A DNA stretch of 64,000 nt, taken from contig JAHLEZ010000014.1 of NCBI GenBank assembly GCA_020726505.1, positions 1,116,001 to 1,180,000 of the forward strand, read 5' to 3'. Position 1 is the first letter of the stretch; each line of letters opens with the position of its first letter. Below, one piece after another: positions 1 to 9,521 of this stretch. The notes beneath the pieces were generated by a model that did not search any database, was not told where the DNA came from, and worked only from the letters and a program-made list of their open reading frames with translations. Source of the stretch: Leptodontidium sp. MPI-SDFR-AT-0119 (taxonomy: Eukaryota; Ascomycota; Leotiomycetes; Helotiales; Leptodontidiaceae). The translations under genes were made by a program, and so were the position numbers.

Positions 1-731
1 GGATTCCGAGGACGGCGTTGACGTTCACGTATCAGGAGCGCGAGGGCAGGGATGGGTATATGCAGTTGACGTTTTATACGTGGTGTATTGAGAGGTACCG
101 GGAGCGGCATACGTGGATGGCTTTCTTGGATGGAGATGAGTTTCTCGAGACGCCTGGGCCGGAGACGTTGGGCGAGGTGTTGAAGACGTTTGAGGAGGAT
201 GATACGGTGGGAGCGTTGGGTATCAAGTGAGTATTCGCCATTTTTTCCTAGATCAAGATGGATATGGTATGTTGTGAAAACAAAAACATAATACTGATTA
301 TCCCCAGCTGGCGAATGCACAGTTCATCCGGCCTGATATCCCGCCCTGAGTCCACCCGCAAATCCTTCACGACGTGTATATACGACGATCTAGAACACAA
401 CGGCGACAACTCGGCAAACAGCCACATCAAATCGATTGTCAAGATGTCCAAAGCAGGACCGGCCATGAACCCACATAAATTCGAGACGTCGCCTGGCTCC
501 TACACCGTAGGCGAAAACGGGGATGTAATCGAGAGTGATGCGTGGAGGAGGCCAATTACGAGGACGAGGATTGGGTTGCATCATTACGCGGTGAAGAGTA
601 GGCAGGAGTTTGAGGCGAAGATGGAGAGGGGGAATGGGATGAGCGATCCGAAAGGAGAGGCTTTCTGGACAGAGATTGAGAGCGGGAATCCACATGTTAA
701 TTGTAGTGAGATGGCGGCTTATGAGCCGTAG
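1..731 (+). CDS. GT92/DUF23-like glycosyltransferase, C-terminal part
   Basis: Only the 3' part is inside the window; the frame is open to base 3 and the gene starts upstream. Two exons: up to 226, then 308-731, with an 81-nt GT-AG intron (donor GTGAGT, acceptor CCCAG). The spliced frame reads across without a stop (AA|C gives Asn). The first exon has an acidic FLDGDEFLE motif, the metal/sugar-nucleotide type motif of GT92/DUF23 glycosyltransferases, preceded by a CIERYRERHTW stretch. The second exon has WRMHSSSG, and HHYAVKSRQEF followed by a K.ERG segment, which are typical of the C-terminal half of this family. The family adds sugars to glycans in the secretory pathway; the acceptor cannot be told here. 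The next gene, on the opposite strand, converges on it. The assignment rests on motif recall, not on a search. Confidence 0.72.
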
Positions 732-1088
732 ATAATGGATGAGGATTTTGATCATGTGGGGGTTCTGATGCTGTGCTGTTTTTGGGTTGTGACTGAGGTG
801 TTTGGTGGATGGAGAGCTTTGGGGATATTCCTGAGCCCGCTTCAAGCGAAGCGAGGGGGGTGTTTATTATTGATTGACACTTGGCTGAAAGCACCATCCC
901 CCATCCTTTCTGCGACTTCAATCCCATCTTACGACCTCCATTCCATCATCGCTTACTTCGTGCTACCAGTCACCGCAAAACAAAGTCACAACAAAGCAAG
1001 GGATCATCACCAACATCATACAACAAGCAACCAAACGACATAAATCATATCTCATATTCATTACAACATATCCAATAAAAGCCCTCCT
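732..1088. other. Convergent 3' intergenic spacer
   Basis: This gap of about 360 bp lies between two converging genes, the glycosyltransferase and the BIM1-like gene. It should hold both 3' UTRs. I see no open frame with coding character and no RNA gene. Confidence 0.6.
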
Positions 1089-1748
1089 CTACAAAACCAC
1101 AGCCCACGCCGCAGCACCAGCAACAATCAACCCACCCACCCACGCATTTCCCACGCCTCCCGTCCTCGCCCCCGACTTCCCCGACGTCGAATTCGAGCCC
1201 GACGTAGACTTCGAACTCGTCACATTCGGATTCCCAACCACACTCGCCGCACCCGTCGTCACCGCCGTCGCATTCTTGCAAACATCACCACCCGCCGCCG
1301 TCGCCTGCGCACTAAACGTCACATCCGCACAATTATACAACCCTCCCTCCGGATCCCCATTCGTCACTACCTGAATCGTGGCATTCGTGCCCTCGCTCAC
1401 GGCCAATCCGCTCGGGAGCGTAAACCCCGTCATACAGAACGCGCCGAGCCCTTGTTCCTTGAAGGTTGGACGGATGATGGTGTTGAATGCTGAGCCCGGG
1501 TCGTTTCCGAGTGCGATGAGAACTTCGACGTTCGCGTCGATGTGCCCCATTGTTAGCGCTATTTGTCCGCCCGAGAGGGGCCAGAGGGTGCGTGAAGAGG
1601 AGACGGTGTCTTGTCCGCCGCAGGGGAAGGTGCTGAGTTTGTCTTCGTCGAAACCGCGGGCGGTGGGGAAGTCGAGGTTGAAGTGGGCGGTTGTGAGGGA
1701 GAGTAGAGCCGCTAGGGTTAGGGTGGTTGTGGTTGAGGATGGCTTCAT
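1089..1748 (-). CDS. BIM1-like / X325 copper-binding surface protein, GPI-type
   Basis: Intronless, 219 aa. A signal peptide of about 21 residues ends in TTA, directly before His22, so the mature protein would begin with His. That is the hallmark of LPMO-fold proteins, including the X325/BIM1 family. The start HFNLDFPTARGFDEDK is characteristic of X325. Candidate copper ligands are His22 (mature His1), His69 in GHIDANV and Asp142 in NCADV; this assignment follows what is known of the family. The mature domain has cysteines near 43, 105, 140 and 157, enough for two disulfides. A Ser/Thr/Gly-rich linker follows, then a hydrophobic end (VGGLIVAGAAAWAVVL) typical of a GPI signal. BIM1 in Cryptococcus works with Ctr1 in copper uptake, and a Ctr gene is the next gene here. 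X325 members are not known as active LPMOs. Some X325 proteins act on the cell wall instead, so the copper role is inferred. Confidence 0.82.
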   Translation of the reverse strand: MKPSSTTTTLTLAALLSLTTAHFNLDFPTARGFDEDKLSTFPCGGQDTVSSSRTLWPLSGGQIALTMGHIDANVEVLIALGNDPGSAFNTIIRPTFKEQGLGAFCMTGFTLPSGLAVSEGTNATIQVVTNGDPEGGLYNCADVTFSAQATAAGGDVCKNATAVTTGAASVVGNPNVTSSKSTSGSNSTSGKSGARTGGVGNAWVGGLIVAGAAAWAVVL

Positions 1749-1985
1749 TTTGGTGGTTTGAGGAGAGGCTGTAGGTTGGTTGGTTGGTATGCAGTTGGGA
1801 GGTGATCGAGACTCGCTCTAGTTTTGCTGAGATTTCGATGGATGGAGAGAGGGAGAAGTATTATTTGAAGAGATGTAAATAAGAAGGAGAACGAGAATGC
1901 AAGATTATGAAATATGTATACGTATGCGTAGAAAGACTCGCTTCCTGCTGGGGAGGAAAATAACATTTGCAAGGGCATGTAAATA

Positions 1986-1994
1986 CTTTATATA
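1986..1994 (-). promoter_or_regulatory. TATA box of the BIM1-like gene
   Basis: The minus strand reads TATATAAAG, a full TATA consensus, about 240 bp upstream of the BIM1-like ATG. TATA-containing fungal promoters are usually strongly regulated, which fits a metal-responsive gene. The transcript start was not determined. Confidence 0.5.
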
Positions 1995-2117
1995 CCCTTC
2001 CCACTGGCATATACAACAAACGAGACCAACCTGGGGCATGAGGTAGGAGAGCGAGAGCACATTCCTGCTACACTCCCTAGTTCCTAATCTCAATGAAGGT
2101 TAATAAACAATCGAAAC

Positions 2118-2266
2118 GTGCTCACCTCCCGCCATCAAATCGAATCGGATCTGGTCAAGTGTCTGTAGCAGCCTACCCATGGATGAGCAGCATCGCGTAA
2201 ACTTTCGGACGTGCTTGCTTGTCTCTTGCTTTGTCTGATTACTTACGGAGTTATGCTTTGAGCACA
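2118..2266. promoter_or_regulatory. Candidate Mac1-type copper response elements
   Basis: The minus strand carries TGTGCTCA at 2266-2259, identical to the octamer reported (from memory) for the Aspergillus fumigatus copper regulator Mac1 and one base from yeast TTTGCTCA. A partial copy, GTGCTCA, lies on the plus strand at 2118-2124. Both sit 120-280 bp upstream of the TATA box of the BIM1-like gene. An exact octamer is expected by chance about once per 33 kb on two strands, so position gives most of the weight. Confidence 0.35.
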
Positions 2267-3498
2267 AGCAAATTCTGATATTCGATCTAAAAAGCTTGTT
2301 CTTCCAGACTTCCCCATTACCGGTAAGATAACAATACGATAGAAGAGAGCGGGCGAGAGAAGATATGAGCAAGATGGCGGGGTACATTAGTGGTTAGTCG
2401 TGCGTCTGAGGTGGGTGCTGTTTCGGGATGCGTTAGGAGTTAGGCGAGATGGATGAAACGGAAGGGGTGTGTTGAGAACTTTCTCAAAACGTTTTCTTTG
2501 ATTTTGAAGTTGGCTTTGGCTTTGAATGAGACTAAGATTGAAATTGGATTCTGGGTTGGAACCTGACGGATTTTTAGATGCGACGGATGGAGATGAAATT
2601 GAGGTGATGATGATCGCAGCAGAAGCTTAACGACGATCCATCTCACATGACGAGATTGATGCGAAAACAATATTCAGGAAGAAGGCCATGCCGAGAACTT
2701 CCTCAAAATTATGGCGTGAGTTCAGGACGTGCGAAGGTAGAGATAAGTATTGATTCATTTGATAAATTCGAGATGGGTTGAGAGGATGTTTCGTTTCGAG
2801 AAAGGATGGTTGTTATGTTGACATACGATATGCAAGGTAGGCGACGAGGCGAAACTTTTGCAGTCTTGCCTAATGGGTGTTTTGTTTTAGCGGCATTACT
2901 GCAAGAGGTAAAAAAAGAAGTGGTTACTGAGCTAAAGCTTTCGTGAAGTTGCGAAGTTGCTATACTGGGAATAGCTTACTGTGAGATGATGACCTAGGAG
3001 AGAGAACAGCGATGCATGTGATGGTCGGGCTACGGTGAAATATGGTTCCCGTCGGGAACTGTAAAACAGTTTGTGATCATTTTGCAGAGCCTGAATGATT
3101 TGTTGGTGCCAAGATGTGGGTGGGACTGAATGTGGAAGATTAGAGGAGTTTCCAAGAGACTTCAGGCAAATGACTTCATTTGAATGCTGGCTTGTGGAAG
3201 TGAGAATGGAGTGAGCCTGCCTGCGTGCGGAGAGGACATCCTTAGTGAACCTGCTACTAGGCTGCTATCATGTCTCGACTTTATTTCAGCAGTACGTAGT
3301 TGATGCTGCTTCCCCAAGAACATGTAAACATACTCATCATAAAAGAGAGGTTGAAAAATGTACAGCTTTCTATTAAATACAATATGTAAATTGTAAACCA
3401 TACGTCCCTGGGAACCTCTGCGACGGTTGCAGAGGAACAGCAGTGCCCGCTGCAGTATCCAAACTCCGATTCATCAATCATGATCATTACTGCAGCTT

Positions 3499-4151
3499 CT
3501 AGTGCTCTCCTGTGACATATCTCCCCAGCGCAAGACTGCCCAGAAAGGTACCTCCAAGAACCGAAAGGAAGTATCCGACATTCATAGTCATAATCGCCAA
3601 CATGCTATTCAATCATGAGAAAAAGGTGCAGAGGTTCAGTTCAAAATTGGAGAAACTCACAGAAGATATCCAACGCCAACAATGACTGTATCCATAACGG
3701 CGCGCACAGGGTCGGTAGTGATCCTCCACGGCCGCGCACCCATACCCCTCTTCTTCACAACCATCACATCCTCCTCGACACCATTCTCCGATAAGACCAT
3801 CCGCTTGCTGTCCGAGTCCTGCGATATGCGTTCAGACTTAGGGAGCTTGCCAGCCACGGTAACATATCGTCGGTTGAACTCGGCATCCAGCCAAGCCCTC
3901 TCTTTCCATGCTTTCACTGCTAATAGGGAGCGGAAAATGATCGCGAGGATGACGAGAAAGATGCAGGTTCCGGCGTAGGCTCCGGGGCTGTTTGGCGTCC
4001 AGCCTTCTGAGTAGAGGGGCGTCGAGGTGCTGGTGAAGAATGTCATGGACATCATGGACATCGACATTGACGTGCTCGCAGCTGTGGTCGTCGTACCCAT
4101 ATCCATCCCGCTCATGGTTTCATGTTCTGTTCCGTGGGGATTGGGAGACAT
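3499..4151 (-). CDS. Ctr-family high-affinity copper transporter
   Basis: Two exons, 4151-3661 and 3604-3499, with a 56-nt GT-AG intron; 198 aa. The Met-rich N-terminus has MSGMDMG at residues 13-19 and MSMSMMSM further on; in Ctr proteins such motifs capture Cu(I) outside the membrane. TM1 lies about residues 57-80 (TCIFLVILAIIF) and a long cytosolic loop follows. TM2 contains MLAIM (Met165-x3-Met169), the selectivity-filter motif, and TM3 contains GTFLG (Gly182-x3-Gly186), the packing motif of the trimer. Without splicing the ORF would lose TM3, so the second exon decides the call. The gene sits between the BIM1-like gene and the divergent metalloreductase. Ctr takes up reduced copper, so the neighbours make functional sense. 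Plasma membrane or vacuolar location cannot be told; the N-terminal Met motifs favour the surface. Confidence 0.94.
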
Positions 4152-5534
4152 TGTGATGGTGGAGGAGAGTTTGTTTGGTGATTCGTGAGGATAGCAGTGG
4201 GCGGTGGGGAGAGGTACAGTATGTAGGTACCTATGTTATCTCAATTTGGTAGGACTCGCAGAGCCAGGTAGAGTATGGAATTAAAGCGCAGTTGAAATGG
4301 AAGGCACTGTCGGTCAAGCTTGGCAGCAGGAGAGAGGGACAGGATGGCTAGTTATTTATTAAGAGAAGGTGAATGCATGCAGAGCGTGACAGATAATATT
4401 GAGAAAGTATGAGTGGGATATAAGAAAGAAAGTGGAGTACAGAGTATTTGAGATGCAGCATCAATGGCCTTGACCCAAATCTGGACCAACGCAGTGCTGT
4501 TTGATGCGAGGCTTGTCTGCCCTTACCGTGTCGTCTGCTTCCTCACCCAAGACTTCCAAGATCCAGGGTTCTGTCTGGGGTAGGCTGTGTTTTTTCAGCG
4601 CATGAAAGAGCCTTGACGTTGACGCCGTGAGAAGGTTTGAGCGAGTTGAAATGAAGAATTTCCTGTTTGGGAGAAGTGTCATCGCCGCTTTAGAGACACG
4701 GCACTGTCGCCGAGCTGGTTCTTTAGTGTGTGGTCACGTGTACATTATTTACTTCCTTGACTTTTTGTCGCTTCTCTTCTTCTTCCCCTCTCTCTCATCG
4801 CAGCAAATCTTGCGAACTTGCGAATGGTTACAAATCTTCCAAGCTTCCATTCATCAATTCCCGCCTCATCCCCATGCCATTATCGGCTGAGTGTTTCTTG
4901 GCGATTTCGAAGGCCAGGCTGAGGACAATGCAGCTTCAGCCAAGGTTTTCCCCAAACAACCCCTCCCGCCGAATCCCTGCCATGGGAAAGTCGAAGCCGA
5001 AGTCGTTTTGTGGGCATGAAAGTCTTGTCCCAACAACATGCTCATAGCGGGTCTAGAGTTTGAATAACCTTCTCTTTACAAAAAGCTTGCCGCACACCAC
5101 TGTTTCTGTTCCAGTTCCAGCCGCACCGGCCAGATACCTTCAAAGTGGAAAAAAGAAGATGTTTGAAACAGCTACCCAATCATGAGCTCACTGTACAGTT
5201 TAACGCAGGAATTTCGTCCACTCTCCTCTTCGTCTCTGGACACTTTTGCTCTTCTTCGTCTAACCTTTTCATCTGGGGTATCACTGCTTGGCAACGTGTG
5301 AGGTTAAGCTTGAGCCAAGCTCGATTGATAACCTTGACACGCCGCCCAGATCTCCTCTGTCACTGCCTTCCATTCATCCATATCATTTTTGAATACCGTT
5401 GTTGATATTCGAGACACATACGCTTAGTGCGCTGGGGAGTGTGTTTTCATGATTATTTTCTCCTCTAATTTCTAATCGCCGGTGGTGTGTTTCGGGCTGC
5501 GATTCGTCCCTGTCGACCTCACAATACCTTCAGA
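4152..5534. promoter_or_regulatory. Shared divergent promoter region of ctr and the metalloreductase
   Basis: These 1.38 kb separate the divergent starts of the Ctr gene and the FRE gene and must hold both promoters. TTTGCTC at 5245-5251 (7 of 8 to the yeast Mac1 site) lies about 285 bp before the FRE start. CATGCTCA lies at 5037-5044. A perfect TAGGTACCTA palindrome is at 4224-4233 and CACGTG near 4736. No convincing gene is seen. The motif calls are weak without expression data. Confidence 0.4.
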
Positions 5535-7523
5535 ATGTCGTCGATTGCTGCTAGGCAACACAACCATGGCTCGACTGGAGGAATGTCCATGGCCGCTGGC
5601 GTGCCTGGCCTCTTCTACATGCAGCAAATATTTTGGGCTTTTGTGGGAACTGCCATTGGCGTAGCGGTCATTGCAAACGGCCTCAACAAGATTCTCTATC
5701 ACCAACGCATTTCTGCAGCTCGGGATAATCCCACTGCCGCCAAGCCAAGGTCGTTGTTCTTTAGGATCCATGCTACGACTGCGGCGATTGTGAGGGAATA
5801 CGGATACTATTCTCTTCCAGTATCTATTCGAAAGACGCAGATCTACTTCGCTCCCTTAGGACCATCAACAATATTGGCTGGGTACCTTGTGCTGATAATC
5901 GTTTGCTCCTTTTATGGATTCAACACCGAGGACGTCCTCCAATGGGAGGATGTGGGTTATAGAGCGGGATACGTCGCTATCTGTCAACTCCCACTCGTTA
6001 TCCTGCTTGCCGCGAAGAGGAATATTATTGGCTACTTCACTGGCATTGGATATGAGAGGCTAGCCTGGCTGCATAGATGGATTGCCCGAGCTGTTCTGTT
6101 CACAGTCTTGATACATGCTGGATTCTTTCTTCGTGAATGGGGAAAGTACGATTACATCATGATCAAGATCAAGGCCGATTCGATCACGCAAAAAGGTATT
6201 GCCGCTGGGGGTGTATTGTTATGGATCATCGTGTCATCAGTTGCGCCGATTCGTGGCCTTTCCTACGAAATATTCGTTGTCCAACACATTCTCTCCTGGC
6301 TTGGACTTGTTGCAGCAACGTACCTTCACGTCCCGCCGGAGAATCAAAAATGGCTTTGGATCCCTCTCGCCTTTTGGGCTTTCGACCGTCTGGTTCGTGC
6401 AGGCTATCTGATCTACACCAACCTTGCAGTCTTTCATCAGAACAGCTCGGGATTTCTGTCTTGTAAAGCTACTTTCGAGCCTCTAGACGACAGCCACACC
6501 CGAGTCACCATCAATAATCCGCCTGTCAAATGGGAAGCAGGACAACATCTCTTTTTAGCCTGCCATGTCGTGGCCCCTCTATCATCACATCCATTCACGA
6601 TCTCCAGCATTCCCTCAGACGGCAAGATCGAGTTCGTAGTTCGTGCCAAGAAGGGCGCAACCAAGAGATTCTTCAAGTACGCTGAGAAATCATATCCCGG
6701 TGGCCGAACCTCCACCAGAAATCCAGGACGCTCAGTGCTGATCGATGGACCGTATTCTCGAATCCGACCATTGAGACAATTCGACAGCGTTGTCTTCATC
6801 GCCGGGTCTACGGGAGCAACATTCACAGTCCCTCTGATGCGCGACCTCGTCCAACAATGGAAAGACCTAGGGCAGTCCAGGAAATCGCATTTCGATCCGC
6901 CACCTGGAGCCGTAACGCGATATATCCGCTTCATCTGGGTTGTGAAGCAGAGCTCTTCTATCAACTGGTTCGCCTCGGAACTCGATCGAGCTATCCGTGA
7001 TGTGGATAATCTACGACATGATGGATACTCTGTCAATCTCGATATGAGCGTCTACGTTACATGTGATGAGAGCATGACAAGCGAGCAAACCTCTATCAAG
7101 AAATCCACCTCTTCCATCTCATCCATGCCACTAGATGAGAAACATCTCATTACATCTGAAATCCGCAACCACCCCTCCACAGAATGCCACTGCAGAAAAC
7201 TCGTCAAGGACGAAAACGTCATCGTCCCAGTCTGCGAGTGTGGCTCTGCATCTAGCAGCTACACGAACTCGTTCGAGAAATCGAGGAGTAGTATTGTGGA
7301 TAATCGGATTGCTATTCTGGGGGGTAGACCGGATGTGGGTGATGTTATTAGAGGAACGGCCGAGTATGCGATGGGCGAGATGGCGGTGATTGTTTGTGGA
7401 CCGCAGGGCTTGGTGCAGTGTACGAGAAATGCTGCCGCGGCTATTAGTGACGATAGGGGTGTTCATAAAGGGACTGGAGCGCAGGGGATTTATGTCCATG
7501 CTGAGACTTTTGGGTATGCTTGA
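5535..7523 (+). CDS. FRE-type ferric/cupric reductase (metalloreductase)
   Basis: Intronless, 662 aa; the first in-frame ATG was chosen. The N-terminus is short with a small His/Met-rich stretch (HNHG..GMSM). Several TM helices follow. Heme-ligand pairs are His180/His194 (LHRW..LIHAG) and His251/His265 (VQH..YLHVP), each 14 apart, as in the FRE/NOX ferric reductase domain. The FAD site is HPFTISSIP at 352-360. LIDGPYSRIRP (402-412) and the glycine-rich IAGSTGATF (422-430) belong to the reductase module, and VCGP near 620-623 plus the closing ETFGYA are the NADPH-site end. The enzyme passes electrons from cytosolic NADPH through FAD and two hemes to Fe(III) or Cu(II) outside the cell. Beside a Ctr gene and a BIM1-like gene, cupric reduction is likely. 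An insert at about 511-590 contains a CxC-x13-CxC pattern (Cys551/553/567/569) whose role is unknown. No CFEM domain is present. Confidence 0.95.
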   Translation: MSSIAARQHNHGSTGGMSMAAGVPGLFYMQQIFWAFVGTAIGVAVIANGLNKILYHQRISAARDNPTAAKPRSLFFRIHATTAAIVREYGYYSLPVSIRKTQIYFAPLGPSTILAGYLVLIIVCSFYGFNTEDVLQWEDVGYRAGYVAICQLPLVILLAAKRNIIGYFTGIGYERLAWLHRWIARAVLFTVLIHAGFFLREWGKYDYIMIKIKADSITQKGIAAGGVLLWIIVSSVAPIRGLSYEIFVVQHILSWLGLVAATYLHVPPENQKWLWIPLAFWAFDRLVRAGYLIYTNLAVFHQNSSGFLSCKATFEPLDDSHTRVTINNPPVKWEAGQHLFLACHVVAPLSSHPFTISSIPSDGKIEFVVRAKKGATKRFFKYAEKSYPGGRTSTRNPGRSVLIDGPYSRIRPLRQFDSVVFIAGSTGATFTVPLMRDLVQQWKDLGQSRKSHFDPPPGAVTRYIRFIWVVKQSSSINWFASELDRAIRDVDNLRHDGYSVNLDMSVYVTCDESMTSEQTSIKKSTSSISSMPLDEKHLITSEIRNHPSTECHCRKLVKDENVIVPVCECGSASSSYTNSFEKSRSSIVDNRIAILGGRPDVGDVIRGTAEYAMGEMAVIVCGPQGLVQCTRNAAAAISDDRGVHKGTGAQGIYVHAETFGYA

Positions 7524-9521
7524 TTGGGAATTGGACGATTCGATGGGGCTGACCGGTTGGGTGGAGTTCTTGGGTTTATTTCGTGTATATGCTTTGGATA
7601 TTGATACCTGTATCTTTCGTGCGTGTTTAACGTACGAATACATTAGTTTTCTTTTGAAATTCGCAGTCATTTAAATTCAAGAGGACTAAATCGGGAAAGT
7701 CTCTACTGTACCATCGCCGCTCTATCCTCCACAGTCTCTTTCTCTCTCATCGCCAGTGCACTTCCATCCGATAATCCTAACAAAAACAACACGACAAAAC
7801 CCAAACGAAACCCCTCCTAAATATAGAATCAAGCTAGACCTCCCTATAACCCTGGACCCTAGACCTCCAGTCCCACAGCCCAGTCATCTCAGACAGAAAT
7901 CCCAAACCATCTCAATCCCCAGACAAAAGCGATCTGATCTTTAGATTTACCCAAACACTGTCCCACTCAAACTCGCCCTCGCACTTGCACTTGCACTCGC
8001 ACTTGCACTGCCACACAAGTATAAGCCAAGTCTTGTTTCCCCACGAATCGGTTTCTGAAATCTAAAGATAGGATAGAAGATGAAGTTTGCGAATATTGAA
8101 GAGAATAGGAGGGGTGAGATGAGATTGGTTCCTCGAGATGAAGCTGGTTGAGCAATTGTGAGGATTTGACAATGCTTGGATGAAGAAAAGGGGGGAGGGG
8201 GAGGTTCAATTTCTCAGCTTCGTGGCTTCACAACTTAGCTCAACTCACCTTTACTTCACTTCCCCGACTCCCCGGACTTCACTTCTTGTCTGAGAGACTT
8301 GGCTGAGGTGTTTTGGTTTGAAATTCCGGGGGTTTAATGGAGCTGTCTGGTGTTATGAGCGAGAGCGTGGAGATGGGAAGGGGGAGGGTGCTTGGTTGAT
8401 GGGAGATGAATAGACTGGGGGTTTGGGGCAGTTTGCGGTGTACGCTGGGCAGTGTGAATAGATAGATGTACTGTAGATTGGGGTGATCTTAAGCGTTGGG
8501 AGGGGTTGGTGGGATAGCTGTGGTTAAGATAAGCGAGGATGGGAAGTGGTAGTGATTGATTTATTTAGATGGTGATTTCGCTTAACCTTTGCTCAGGTCT
8601 GCTACGTTACCTTACATTTCGTCAATTGCGTTGCTATTCTATTAGAGAGTAAGTTTTGAGGCTATGAATTGGGTGTTTTCATAAGATAGATAGGTGAGTG
8701 AATCTGTACGGAGGCGAAGACTGAGGGCAGCGAAAAACACAAGTAAAGCTCGAGGGGACCAGATGTACCAGAGTCTGTTTGCTTCTATTTCTAGAGACGC
8801 CCCTCTTTGCAAATGCTTTTACGCTAACTTTTCAAGCCCTGGGATCCTCTTCACACCACTAGATAGGCAGTTTTCCTTTCAAATAAAAAAGAATGACTGA
8901 GCCCAGAGCCAAATCTTCTGACTACTAGTATCATTCTGACATGGTGATTTTGGCTCCATGTTCGTGGAATTATAGGTAGGATGGGGAAACGGAAGAAGAC
9001 TTACCCATAGCCATTGCTGAGGGGTGTGCGCTTGCACTCCAGCTTTATGTAAGGTTCCCAAAAGTCTAGCATATTGAGATGCAGTTGCATTTGCTTTCAG
9101 GTTAAAATAGTGATGGAATATTTTAGAAGGAGAAAGGCTCAATGGCCAGGAGTAGCAATGGTGCTTAATCGTCCTCTCCAGAGTCTACTATAGTGACAAT
9201 GCAAGTCCTTGTCCCTTTCTTGATGTTGTCGATGTGTGCTCTGAAGATGGACGAAGTTGGAGGTTCAAAACAGCGGAAAATCCCGCGCCGGCTTATTCCC
9301 GCTCTCCATTCTCCGGTCGCCCCAAGCAGTCTCCCGTGCTCCCGGAGCTTGTAACTTTTTTTTTATGTTGAATCTCTCTCCCAAACCACATCCCGTTATA
9401 CAAAATACTCGCTGCACAGTCACCATCTATCAATTCCCCTAATACATACTTCCTCATCTGCCAGGTCTTCAATTGACAATTTTTGACACTCTGCGATACT
9501 TTCTGGAGCCAAATCAGCGTC
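7524..9521. other. Intergenic region without recognised gene
   Basis: These 2.0 kb lie between the reductase stop and the fumarase start, on the same strand. A C/A-rich then G/A-rich composition shift occurs near 7.75-8.2 kb. The longest frames are short and show no domain. The end of the region is the fumarase promoter; no TATA consensus is obvious there. Confidence 0.5.

Larger units (their letters stand above)
1749..3498. other. Upstream region of the BIM1-like gene / 3' side of ctr
   Basis: This 1.75-kb gap lies between two genes on the minus strand. It holds the TATA box and copper-element candidates listed separately. The short frames in it show no recognisable domain, and I see no RNA gene. 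Confidence 0.5.

Noticed and set aside
7131..7670. 179-codon minus-strand frame opposite the reductase end
   Set aside because: Antisense shadow of the NADPH module; composition is not protein-like.
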